NCBI GenBank assembly: GCA_945893365.1
Contig: CAMDED010000078.1
Location: 1-34,585 of the forward strand
Length of the DNA: 34,585 nucleotides
Source: Candidatus Sulfopaludibacter sp. SbA3
GTDB lineage: Bacteria > Acidobacteriota > Terriglobia > Bryobacterales > Bryobacteraceae
Direction of reading: 5' to 3'
The notes beneath the pieces were generated by a model. The model was not told the origin of the DNA. It saw only the letters and a list, made by a program, of their open reading frames with translations, and did no database searches. Every line of letters starts with the position of its first letter. Position 1 is the first letter of the stretch. The position numbers and the translations under genes were made by a program. Shown piece by piece: positions 8,456 through 17,816 of the stretch.

Positions 8456-9273
8456 TCAAGCGCGTCGAGCCTCCCAGTAGTCCTCAAAGCGGCCATTGAT
8501 ATGAGAGCAGCGGAGTGTCAGGAGGGCGTTGGCTCCGCGCACCGTCTAGAACATGCCCGACTGCTTGCAGCGGGAACCGATGACGGTTTTGCAGCCCGCC
8601 TCGATGACACCCGTACCCACGAACAAGTGCTGACGCCGGAATTCGTGGTAACGCATGCGCTTGGCATTGTTCTCAAAGTATCCGCTTTCGATGCGGATGG
8701 TTTCGGCTACTTCCGCATTTGGGGTATCGATCGAGCGGAGCGCGGCCGCCAAGGCTTCGATTTTCCCTCCGTCCAACATGTCCTGGTGAATTATCATCCA
8801 GCGTCTCTGTTCCGGTTCCTGGTTCGGGTACAGTTTTCGCGCCAGTTCCCACAAGTGTTGGCGGGCATGAAAGAGATCGACGATCTGAATCGCGCCAGGG
8901 AAGTGTGGATCGGCCAGGTTCCAGATCCATTCGGCTCCATCGCCCATCACGATCTTGTTTTGCGCGCGGCTCCAACCGCGCTTCCATTCCAGGCTTCCAG
9001 GTAGATTCGCCTGCCAAACTCTTCCGCCGTTTCAATCGCGCCCACATAGGTGGTGGAATCCGGATCGCGGACCGCGTAGTCCTCCTTGTCCCAAGTCGTC
9101 TGGATGAACACACATCCCAGCTTTGCCTCCCGCGTGTGGGCGGGTTGCCCTTCCGTCTTGCCTTGCCGGCCGACGGTTTCCTTTTTCACGACGGGCACTC
9201 CCGTCCCATCCATTTGCACCTACAGGAACGGAACCGGTTCTCCGACGATCATGGGCAGATCCAAATTTGCGAT
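8456..9273 (-). pseudogene. ISKra4-family transposase remnant
   Basis: Minus-strand fragments match ISKra4 transposases as I remember them: VQMDGTGVPVVKKETVG, then REAKLGCVFIQTTWD, DPDSTTYVGAIETAEEFG, DGAEWIWNLADPHFPGAIQ, GVIEAGCKTVIGSR and, at the end, RGANALLTLRC with EDYWEARRA and a TGA at 8458-8456. The gene is dead: an in-frame TAG at 9222-9220 replaces the expected Tyr just before VQMDG, a frameshift lies at about 8978-8998 (EAW ... RGWSRAQNK), and a TAG at 8548-8546 replaces the Trp of SGMFW. The N-terminal half is missing. An unrelated-looking 23-codon frame (9320-9249, MPDSLVDMEDRRAAIQSQI) precedes it. Terminal inverted repeats were not found. Confidence 0.85.
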
Positions 9274-9430
9274 TGGATGGCGGCGCGGCGGTCTTCCATG
9301 TCAACCAGAGAATCGGGCATGTACAGCCTCCTGACAACCTAGCGTATCACCACGCCAGGTTTTATCTCGCAAAAAAAGAAAATTCGTGAATCCTCACTTC
9401 CATGTCGCACACCCGTGTTTACAACTCCGG

Positions 9431-9459
9431 TTGACAGCTTGTGCTAGACTTCCAATTGA
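9431..9459 (+). promoter_or_regulatory. Possible promoter of tonB-like gene
   Basis: TTGACA at 9431-9436 is a consensus -35. At 17-bp spacing lies only AATTGA (9454-9459); a better-looking extended -10, TGCTAGACT (9442-9450), is too close. The assignment is therefore weak. The gap 9321-9558 otherwise contains no gene I can support. Confidence 0.3.
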
Positions 9460-9558
9460 GCGGCTGTCCGTTGGCTAGCGAAGGCTGAAACTGTTTTCGA
9501 GCCTCCGGCGTCTTTCTTAGTGCTGGTGGGAAATGGTTGCGGAAGGGCAGGGATACGC

Positions 9559-10575
9559 ATGCCTGATCTAATGGAATCGAACTTGGAAACGCGTGGTACC
9601 GAACTCAAGGAGTTTGAAGCGGATGTCCACCTCCAGCGCCTGCTCGCGCCGAACATAGACGAGATTTGGTTCAAGTCGCTCTACCGGAGCATTAAAGAAG
9701 CGATCCATCCGCCGAAGTTACCGCCGCTACAGATTACCTCCAAACCTATTCCGGTGAAGGACATCTGGGGACTGTACGGGCACAAGAAATCGTCCGGCGT
9801 GATGTCGGTAGCCGTGCATATCGCGGCTGTTGCCTTGATTCTTGCGGTCGCATCGAACAAGACCGTGCAGGATAAAGTCAGGGAACACGCCGTTATTTTC
9901 ATGCCCGACATCGCGCCCTACCTTCCTAAAGCCGCGCCCAAGGTTCAGGCGATGGGCGGAGGAGGAGGCGGCGGCGACCGGTCTCTCACGCCGGCGACGA
10001 AGGGCAGGCTTCCGAAGGTGGCTCCGCGGCAGTTCACTCCGCCGATGGCCGTGGTGAATAATCCGAATCCGAAATTGACGATGGACCCGACGCTGGTGAT
10101 TCCACCGGACGTCAGCCTGCCGAACGTCAACATGGCAAATTACGGAGATCCGCTTTCGAAGATCGTCGGTCCGCCGTCGAACGGCACTGGATCGGGCGGC
10201 GGTATCGGGTCGGGGTCGGGCGGCGGCGTGGGCTCGGGAAGGGGCCCCGGATTTGGGCCTGGCTCGGGCGGTGGCGTGGGCGGCGGCGTGTTCCGCGTCG
10301 GCGGCGGTGTGACGTCCCCCTCCATCATCTATAAGATCGAACCCGAATACTCGGAGGAAGCCCGCAAGGCCAAGTATTCCGGCACCGTAGTGCTTTACGT
10401 GGAAGTCGACACGACAGGCAAGGCGCGCAATCTAAGAGTGGTTCGGAGCTTGGGCTTGGGTCTGGACGAAAAAGCCATCGAAGCCGTGAACAAGTGGAAG
10501 TTCCGCCCGGGTTACAAGGACGGAAAGCCCGTCACGGTCGCGGCCACAATCGAAGTGAACTTCCGTCTTTTGTAA
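9559..10575 (+). CDS. Energy transducer TonB family protein with glycine-rich spacer
   Basis: A 338-residue inner-membrane protein that would transmit proton-motive-force energy to outer-membrane TonB-dependent receptors. It has about 79 cytoplasmic residues, a single membrane segment (VMSVAVHIAAVALILAVASN, about 81-100), a periplasmic spacer that is Pro-containing and then strongly Gly-rich (about 212-256, repeats of GSGGG type), and a C-terminal TonB domain with KIEPEYSEEARKAKYSG, VVRSLGLGLDEKAIEAV and WKFRPGYKDGKPV. The frame is open from a GTG at 9520, but the ATG at 9559 follows a purine-rich GGAAGGGCAGGG ribosome site. No exbB/exbD is nearby; the partners in this window are the two receptors at 27200 and 31403. 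Intact. Confidence 0.9.
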   Translation: MPDLMESNLETRGTELKEFEADVHLQRLLAPNIDEIWFKSLYRSIKEAIHPPKLPPLQITSKPIPVKDIWGLYGHKKSSGVMSVAVHIAAVALILAVASNKTVQDKVREHAVIFMPDIAPYLPKAAPKVQAMGGGGGGGDRSLTPATKGRLPKVAPRQFTPPMAVVNNPNPKLTMDPTLVIPPDVSLPNVNMANYGDPLSKIVGPPSNGTGSGGGIGSGSGGGVGSGRGPGFGPGSGGGVGGGVFRVGGGVTSPSIIYKIEPEYSEEARKAKYSGTVVLYVEVDTTGKARNLRVVRSLGLGLDEKAIEAVNKWKFRPGYKDGKPVTVAATIEVNFRLL

Positions 10576-10586
10576 AGCGAACGCCC

Positions 10587-10931
10587 TCATCCGGTCAATT
10601 TGCCGTAGGTTTCCGGATCGAATCCGACCACCAGCGTTCGTCCCATTCGAACCGTCGGAGCGCGTAGATTGCCGGAAGGACCGAGCATGAGTTGCGCGAT
10701 TTCATCCAAATTTGTAGCGCCCTTCAGCGCGAAGTGCGACACCTTCTTCCCTCTTGCGATGTAGACGTCGTCGGCTCCGTTGAGTATCGCTCGCGCTTCA
10801 TCCGGGCCCAGACGTTGCTTCTTAGCGTCTACCTGCACGCCGATGGCGATCTTGTTTTTCGCAAGAAACTCTTGCGTTCGAGCGCAGGTCATTCAACCGC
10901 TGCGGTGATAACTCCAGTCGATTTTGCTCAC
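10587..10931 (-). CDS. ArsC-family selenoprotein (in-frame UGA = Sec13)
   Basis: The normal open frame starts only at 10892 (MTCARTQEFL), too short for a thioredoxin fold. Reading through the TGA at 10895-10893 extends it to a GTG at 10931, giving a 114-residue protein, VSKIDWSYHRSG-U-MTCARTQ, i.e. a U13-x-x-C16 redox motif directly after a first beta strand. The remainder has family features of ArsC/Spx-like proteins: VDAKKQRLG, RGKKVSHF, and GPSGNLRAPT with the cis-Pro loop at about 84-93, then LVVGFDPETY. A perfect hairpin suited to a bacterial SECIS lies at 10876-10860. From memory, databases carry an 'ArsC family (seleno)protein' group with the same UxxC layout. Likely a cytosolic thiol/selenol redox protein; substrate unknown. 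It converges on the tonB-like gene (11-nt gap). No strong ribosome site was seen before the GTG. Confidence 0.8.
10860..10876 (-). promoter_or_regulatory. SECIS-like hairpin for Sec insertion
   Basis: On the minus strand, CGCAAGAGTTTCTTGCG folds into a 6-bp stem with loop AGUUU (or 7 bp with loop GUU). The loop G lies 24 nt after the UGA. This meets the bacterial SECIS rule as I recall it: small hairpin, a G among the first two loop bases, 16-37 nt from UGA. It lies within the coding sequence, as bacterial SECIS elements do. Confidence 0.65.
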
Positions 10932-11021
10932 GGCTTCATAATAGCGAAAAAGCCGTGGATCGGAGCCGGCCGGGCGGCGGAGCGCGGCTTCGGATAGCGG
11001 AAGCTGTAGAATGGAAGCCCA

Positions 11022-12374
11022 ATGAACCGAAGAGACTTCCTGCAATCCGCATTTGCCGCCGCGGCCGCGCCGCCCGAACGCCCGCTCAACGTCATCCTGA
11101 TCTACGCCGACGACCTGGGATTCGGCGATCTCGGCTGCTATGGCGGCAAGATTCGCACACCGAATCTGGACAGCCTTGCCCGCGACGGCGTGCGCTTCAC
11201 GCATTTCTATTCGGCGAATCCGGTTTGTTCCCCTTCGCGCGCGGCGTTGCTCACGGGACGTTATCCGACGCGCGTGAGCGTGCCGCGGGTTCTGTTTCCG
11301 GCGGACAAGGAAGGACTGCCGGATTCGGAGACGACGCTCGCTCGGATTCTGAAGCCGAAAGGCTACAAGACGATGTGCATCGGCAAGTGGCACCTCGGTC
11401 ATCTGCCGCCATACCTTCCCACCAACCGGGGGTTCGACGAATACTTCGGCATTCCATACAGCAACGACATGAGCCCGCGCCGGCTCATGCACAACACGGA
11501 CGTCATCGAGGAGCAGGCCACGCTTGAGACTTTGACGCCCCGCTACACGGAACAGGCCGTCAAGTTTATCGAGAGGTCCAAGGGGAGTCCGTTTTTTCTC
11601 TACATGCCCCACACCTACCCGCACATTCCGCTGGGCGCGTCGCCCAGGTTCCGGGGCAAATCGCCGCAAGGCCTTTACGGAGATGTGATCGAAGAACTGG
11701 ATTGGAGCGTGGGCGAGATTCTGGCAACGCTCAAGAAGAACGGCCTGGAACGGGACACGCTGGTTATGTTTTCGAGCGACAACGGCCCCTGGTTCCAGGG
11801 CAGTCCGGGACCGTTGCGGGGACGGAAGGGATCGACCTACGAGGGAGGGGTCCGCGAGCCGTTTCTGGCCCGTCTGCCTGGACGCATTCCAAAAGGGCGC
11901 GTTTGTTCCGGCATCGCTTCGACGATGGACGTAGTCCCGACGGTGGCGAGGTTATGTGGCGCAGGGCTTCCGGAGAAGCCGCTGGACGGCATCGACATCT
12001 GGCCGATGCTCTCCGGGCAACGGAATGAAATCGAACGCGAGGCGCTGCTGTATTTCGACAACGTCAACCTGCAGTGCGCGCGCCTCGGCAAGTGGAAGCT
12101 GCACGTCTCACGCTACAACGTGATGGTGTACAACCCGGTTCCAGCCGCGGGCCGCGTGAACCTGCCCCTCAAGCCCGAGCTTTACAATCTGCTCGACGAC
12201 CCGGACGAAAGCTACGACGTGGCGGACGAAAACCCGAAAGTGGTGGAGGAGATTCAGGCGCGCATCGAACGCCTCATCGCCGGTTTCCCGGAGCCGGTGA
12301 GACAGGCTTACGCCGGGACGAAGGCGCGGAAACGAGGCGTTTCGGCAACGGGAGCGCTTCCGCGGCCGGAGTGA
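11022..12374 (+). CDS. Sulfatase (arylsulfatase family), Tat-type leader
   Basis: A 450-residue formylglycine-dependent sulfatase that hydrolyses sulfate esters. The signature CSPSR (C69-R73) within NPVCSPSRAALLTGR is the site where Cys is oxidised to formylglycine. Metal and active-site residues are visible in ADDLGFGDLGCYGG (about 29-42), GKWHLGH (about 121-127) and SDNGPW (about 252-257). The leader MNRRDFLQSAFAAAAA contains RR followed by Ala-rich sequence, pointing to Tat export. It starts a rightward run with an amidohydrolase, a racemase-like protein and a Gfo/Idh oxidoreductase. A TAGAAT box (11007-11012) is only 9 nt before the ATG and no Shine-Dalgarno is evident, suggesting a near-leaderless transcript. 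The natural substrate cannot be deduced. Confidence 0.9.
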   Translation: MNRRDFLQSAFAAAAAPPERPLNVILIYADDLGFGDLGCYGGKIRTPNLDSLARDGVRFTHFYSANPVCSPSRAALLTGRYPTRVSVPRVLFPADKEGLPDSETTLARILKPKGYKTMCIGKWHLGHLPPYLPTNRGFDEYFGIPYSNDMSPRRLMHNTDVIEEQATLETLTPRYTEQAVKFIERSKGSPFFLYMPHTYPHIPLGASPRFRGKSPQGLYGDVIEELDWSVGEILATLKKNGLERDTLVMFSSDNGPWFQGSPGPLRGRKGSTYEGGVREPFLARLPGRIPKGRVCSGIASTMDVVPTVARLCGAGLPEKPLDGIDIWPMLSGQRNEIEREALLYFDNVNLQCARLGKWKLHVSRYNVMVYNPVPAAGRVNLPLKPELYNLLDDPDESYDVADENPKVVEEIQARIERLIAGFPEPVRQAYAGTKARKRGVSATGALPRPE

Positions 12375-12405
12375 GCGGCCGTGGAATCTGCTATGGTGAC
12401 TATCG

Positions 12406-13341
12406 ATGAACAGACGGCGATTTTTTGAGACCACATTCGCGGCCCTGCCCGGCGCAGCAAGGCCCTTGACGGGACAAGCCCTCGCGCAAGATGCTCCCTC
12501 CTGGGGCGGACCCGTGCTGGATATTCACCTGCATCCGCGTAAGCAAGCGGAGTCGACGTTCGCCCATCTCGAAGGCTCAGGCGTCACGAAAGCGGTTCTG
12601 CTGACGAATATTTCGGCCGAAGAGTCGGCGAAAGCGGCGATGGAGAAGTACCCCGGACGCTTTGTAAGATTCACGAGCGCCGACGCCACGAAACCCGATG
12701 CGGCGGACATCCTGCGGAAGTCCTTGAACGGCGGCGCTATCGGAATGGGTGAGCTGAAATCGCATGTGCGGATCGACGGGCCGGAGATGCGGCGCATCTT
12801 CGAGTTGGCGGCCGAGCTCGAAGTTCCGGTGCTGATCCATTTCCAGGACGTACCCCAGTTTCCAGGCGAGGGCACTTACAACACCCCGATTCAGGGCCTG
12901 CCGGCGATTCTCAAGGCTCATCCGAAAACGACCTTCATCGGGCACGCCGACGCTTTTTGGGCCAATATCAGCGCTGAAGTGCCGGGCGATGTCTCGTATC
13001 CGGCGGGGCGAATCAAGGCTGGCGGCCTGACGGACCGGATGCTCGCCGATCACGCCAACCTGTATGGAGACGTGTCGGCGAATTCGGGACGGAACGCGCT
13101 CGCGCGCGATGTGGAGTTCATCGCCGAGTTCCTGGCGCGGCACCGGAATAAACTGATGTTCGGCTGCGACTGCAGTTGCCGCGATGGCCGCGGCACGGGT
13201 CAGGCAAGCCAGCAGCCGCTGATCAAGGGCAAGTGCGTGGCGAGAGAGACCCTGACCGCGCTCAAGCAACTGGCGCCACCCGAAGCGTTCCGAAAGATCA
13301 CCTGGGAAAATGGAATGAGGCTCTTAAAGATCAAGGCATGA
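12406..13341 (+). CDS. Amidohydrolase-family metal-dependent hydrolase, Tat-type leader
   Basis: A 311-residue TIM-barrel hydrolase of the amidohydrolase-2 type. The leader MNRRRFFETTFAALPGAA has RRR-FF typical of Tat export. Metal ligands are visible in LDIHLHPR (H41, H43), LIHFQDVP (about 143-150), FIGHADAFW (about 176-184) and FGCDCS near the end (about 248-253, the conserved Asp). Possible reactions are hydrolysis or decarboxylation of a small carboxylate; no finer assignment is safe. It is 31 nt downstream of the sulfatase and 24 nt upstream of the racemase-like gene. A TATGGT box (12392-12397) lies 8 nt before the ATG. Confidence 0.8.
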   Translation: MNRRRFFETTFAALPGAARPLTGQALAQDAPSWGGPVLDIHLHPRKQAESTFAHLEGSGVTKAVLLTNISAEESAKAAMEKYPGRFVRFTSADATKPDAADILRKSLNGGAIGMGELKSHVRIDGPEMRRIFELAAELEVPVLIHFQDVPQFPGEGTYNTPIQGLPAILKAHPKTTFIGHADAFWANISAEVPGDVSYPAGRIKAGGLTDRMLADHANLYGDVSANSGRNALARDVEFIAEFLARHRNKLMFGCDCSCRDGRGTGQASQQPLIKGKCVARETLTALKQLAPPEAFRKITWENGMRLLKIKA

Positions 13342-13365
13342 AGATCAAAATCTGAGGATCAAAAC

Positions 13366-14046
13366 ATGAAGCGCAATGTTACGTTTCTCCACGCGTCCCC
13401 GGCGGCCGTCGCGCCGCTGATGAACTACTACTCCGGCGCCGCGCCCGACTTGGAGATTACGAACATTCTCGAAGACGGAATTCTTCGACTGCTCGCCGCC
13501 GGCAACCTTTCCGCGGCCGAGCGCAGGCTGCACAATATGATCGCGGCAGCCGCCGACGACTACGACGCCGAACTTGTGATGATGACCTGCTCGGCCGTTC
13601 CAAAGGGCACTCTACAGGCTCTTCGCGACGAAGCCGGCGTTCCGCTTCTCAAGATCGACGAGCCGATGGCGCGCTTCGCCGTGGCCGCGGGCTCGCGCAT
13701 CGGCGTTGCGGTCACGTTTCCGCCCACCAGGGAAACCACCCACCGGCTGCTTCTCGACGCCGCGGAAGAAGCGTCCACGAAGATACACATATCGGACGAA
13801 GTGCTTCCTCTCGCATACCGTGCGCTCCTTGCCGGGGATCTCGAAACACACGATGCGCTGCTTCTTGCCGCTGTCGATCGCCTCGCCGAATCCGGCGCTG
13901 AGGCCATCGTGCTCGCGCAAGTGTCCATGGCGCGCGTCCTGTTCAAGGCCCGCGAGCGGGTGTCCGTGCCTGTGCTCACTTCGCTCGACTCGAGCCTCGA
14001 CGCGATTCGCGAGATTCTGTACCTGGAGACGTTGCAGGTTCAATAA
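13366..14046 (+). CDS. Asp/Glu/hydantoin racemase-superfamily protein lacking the second Cys
   Basis: A 226-residue cytosolic protein of the aspartate/glutamate racemase fold. The first catalytic cysteine is present (C75 in MMTCSAVPKG). In the second lobe, where racemases have a Cys (LxCTGM-like), this protein reads IVLAQVSMARV, with no Cys. Two-base racemisation is therefore unlikely; one-Cys members of the superfamily act as decarboxylases or isomerases (arylmalonate decarboxylase, maleate isomerase). Its neighbours, an amidohydrolase and a Gfo/Idh dehydrogenase, suggest catabolism of an unusual acid or sugar. A short duplication of the start region (GATCAA-xxx-ATGAAG, twice at 13330-13371) precedes it. 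Confidence 0.75.
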   Translation: MKRNVTFLHASPAAVAPLMNYYSGAAPDLEITNILEDGILRLLAAGNLSAAERRLHNMIAAAADDYDAELVMMTCSAVPKGTLQALRDEAGVPLLKIDEPMARFAVAAGSRIGVAVTFPPTRETTHRLLLDAAEEASTKIHISDEVLPLAYRALLAGDLETHDALLLAAVDRLAESGAEAIVLAQVSMARVLFKARERVSVPVLTSLDSSLDAIREILYLETLQVQ

Positions 14047-14068
14047 ATCCGCAGTCTCAAGGAGCCCA

Positions 14069-15109
14069 TTGTCCCAAACCTTAAGAGGCGGAATCATCGG
14101 TTGCGGCTACTTTGCGCAGAATCATATTGAAGCATGGCGCCGCATGCCGGGCGTCGATCTCGTGGCGGCGGCCGATCCCGACCTGGAGCGCGCGCGAAGG
14201 GCAGCTCCGCGCGCGTACGCGTCGGCTGAGGAAATGCTGGCCGCGGAAATGTTGGCCGGGGAAACGCCGGCTGACGGACGGCTCGATTTCGTCGACATCG
14301 CCACGCGCCCGGAAACGCATTTGCCGCTCGTCCGCCTTGCCGCCGAACACCGGCTGCCCGTCATCTGCCAAAAGCCGATGGCGCCGTCCTGGACGGAAGC
14401 GGCCGCGATGGTCGAGGCCGCCGAAGAGGGAGGAATCCGTCTCATGATTCATGAAAACTGGCGGTGGCAGGCGTGGTATCGCGAACTCAAGAGGCGCGTG
14501 GATGCCGGAGACATCGGCCGGCCCGTCAGCTATTCGTTCCGCACGCGGCGCCGGGACGGGTTCGGCGCCGAACCGTACACGAGCCAGCCATACTTCCGTC
14601 AGATGCCGCGCCTGCTGATTCATGAGACGCTCGTGCACCACATCGACACGGCGCGGTTCCTGTTCGGCGGCTTAACGAAGATTTACGCACAGGCGCGGCG
14701 CGTCAACCCGGTAATCGCGGGGGAAGATTGCGCGCTGCTCGCCCTGACGCACGAAAGCGGACTCGCCGGCGTGATCGACGGGCACCGCTTCACGGAACTC
14801 GATCCGGACGGCCCAGCGATGGAGGAAGCTATCGTCGAAGGCGAACGCGGCTCGCTTACTTTGCTAACGGATGGGAATCTTTATGCGGGCAGTGGTACGG
14901 GCAGACGCCTGGTATGGACGAACGAAGCGCCCGGGGGCTATCGCGGCGACAGCGTCTGGAGCACCGAGCGCCATTTCATCGATTGCCTGAGGACCGGCGC
15001 TCCCTTCGAAAGCGAAGGCCGCGAATACCTTGAAAAAACATTCGGCGCCGTGGAGGCGGCCTACGAAAGCGTCTCTTCGGGCAGGGCTGTCGATTTGCGC
15101 TTCCGGTAG
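14069..15109 (+). CDS. Gfo/Idh/MocA-family oxidoreductase
   Basis: A 346-residue NAD(P)-dependent dehydrogenase of the glucose-fructose oxidoreductase/inositol dehydrogenase family. The Rossmann loop GIIGCGYFA is at the N-terminus (about 8-16), followed by DIATRPETHLPLV, and the catalytic-lysine motif appears as CQKPMAPS instead of the usual EKP. C-terminal domain features include HENWRWQAWYRELKR and LLIHETLVHHIDTARFLFG. The chosen TTG at 14069 has an AAGGAG ribosome site 5 nt upstream and begins just before the Rossmann strand; the frame is open further upstream, but that sequence lies inside the racemase-like gene. It sits 22 nt after that gene. Substrate unknown. Confidence 0.85.
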   Translation: MSQTLRGGIIGCGYFAQNHIEAWRRMPGVDLVAAADPDLERARRAAPRAYASAEEMLAAEMLAGETPADGRLDFVDIATRPETHLPLVRLAAEHRLPVICQKPMAPSWTEAAAMVEAAEEGGIRLMIHENWRWQAWYRELKRRVDAGDIGRPVSYSFRTRRRDGFGAEPYTSQPYFRQMPRLLIHETLVHHIDTARFLFGGLTKIYAQARRVNPVIAGEDCALLALTHESGLAGVIDGHRFTELDPDGPAMEEAIVEGERGSLTLLTDGNLYAGSGTGRRLVWTNEAPGGYRGDSVWSTERHFIDCLRTGAPFESEGREYLEKTFGAVEAAYESVSSGRAVDLRFR

Positions 15110-15363
15110 CTGGCCGCCAGGAACTCGGAAAGCTTTGGCGGTGAGGTAGCGCCCATTTCGATCGCGCGAACGGCCATCTTTTGATAGCGCTTCAGCGTCT
15201 CGGCCTTCGACCGCTGCTGAATCCTGCAACTCTGCATGTCCACCATCAGTTCGACCTCCCATGCGGAGAACTCGGTACGTTTCATGCTATCTCGTGTAAT
15301 GTCTTGCATCAGCCGGTTGAACCGGCCTGCCAATAGTTCATTTGCATGCAGGGAGGATTCCAT
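15061..15363 (-). CDS. Small conserved hypothetical protein
   Basis: A 100-residue, charged, probably helical soluble protein: MESSLHANELLAGRFNRLMQ, then TRDSMKRTEFSAWEVELM, LKRYQKMAVRAIEMG and PPKLSEFLAASYRKRKS. I do not know its function, but the pattern (ExxLxxRFxxLM near the start, SAWExEL in the middle, PxKLSEFL near the end) recalls short proteins seen often in Solibacter-like genomes. The ATG at 15363 gives this conserved-looking start; the frame is open further upstream but that part is poor in sequence character. Its 3' end overlaps the Gfo/Idh gene by 49 nt on the opposite strand. A GATAAG box lies 6 nt before the ATG. Confidence 0.55.
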   Translation of the reverse strand: MESSLHANELLAGRFNRLMQDITRDSMKRTEFSAWEVELMVDMQSCRIQQRSKAETLKRYQKMAVRAIEMGATSPPKLSEFLAASYRKRKSTALPEETLS

Positions 15364-16399
15364 AAAGTGCTTATCGGCGAATGGTCCTCCGGCTTTAACT
15401 ATAATGCGAGCGTGCCACGCACGTGTCTCGCGGCCGCTCTGCTGGCCGTGTTTGCAGTCAGCGCTCAGGATATCCGTGAAATACACCGGCTAGGCGCGGA
15501 GGCCGGCGCCGGAGGAATCGCCGGCGCTGCATTGACTGGTTCGACCCAAGCCGTCGGCCGGATCGTCACCTGGGGCCGCCGCGTTGTTTCCTGGCCGCTT
15601 GATCGGTCGAGTCCCCGCGTGCTGGTCCGCGACGCCGGTTCTCGCGTCTTCGGAGAGGGCGGCGCTGTCTTCGACATGAACGGCGACGGGCAGCCGGATA
15701 TCGTCCTTACCGAGACCTCCCCAGCCCAGACCTTTCCATCCAAGACCCTGGTCTGGTTTGAAGCTCCCCGAGGGAGGAGACCGAATTGGACTCGCCACGT
15801 GATGGAGACGGGCATCGACGCGCACGAGATTCTTGGCGCGACGCTGTTCGGACGGCGAGGCGCGCTGCTGATTCAGCGCCGCAATCAGGTTCGCTTCTAC
15901 ACGGCGGACGGCGGGAAGCGCGACATCTATTCGTTCTACACACCTTCCGATCAGGGCGGCCTGGCGCTTCACGATGTGGATGGCGACGGCCGTCCCGACA
16001 TTATCGCCGGCAACTATTGGATTCAGGCGCCCGAGAGCTACGAACTCCCCTGGCGGCTGTTCGCAATCAACACGTGGAGCGAGGAGAAGCTGTCGGCCAT
16101 GTCGGCGCTCGCGGTGGCAGGGCCGGGTCTCATGATCGCGCAAGCCGAGCGAACTGGAGCGCGGCTGGCGTGGTTCGAGAAGCCTGCCGACCCCAGGCAG
16201 CTTTGGCGCGCCACCCGGCTCGAAGGCTCGCTCGACTTAGAGGAACCGCACAGCGTCGCGATAGCCGGAGACACCGCGTATGTTGCGGAGCGGGCGGGCT
16301 TGGGACGCCTGATTGCGTTTCGGAACTTCACGCCTACGATCGTCGCGCCGGGTATTTTCGCGCGTTTCGCCTGGATGGACCGGAGCGGTCTCGTGCTCC

Positions 16400-17752
<1,353 letters not shown>

Positions 17753-17816
17753 GAGTGGACATCATAGCGTCAACGCGTTGCCCGGTTCAACCTGGGGGGC
17801 GTGGAATAATGGCATC

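Noticed and set aside
10893-11669. 258-residue minus-strand open frame opposite the sulfatase
   Set aside because: It is antisense to a clear sulfatase and has Arg-rich shadow composition. Only its last 12 codons are meaningful, as the N-terminus of the selenoprotein.
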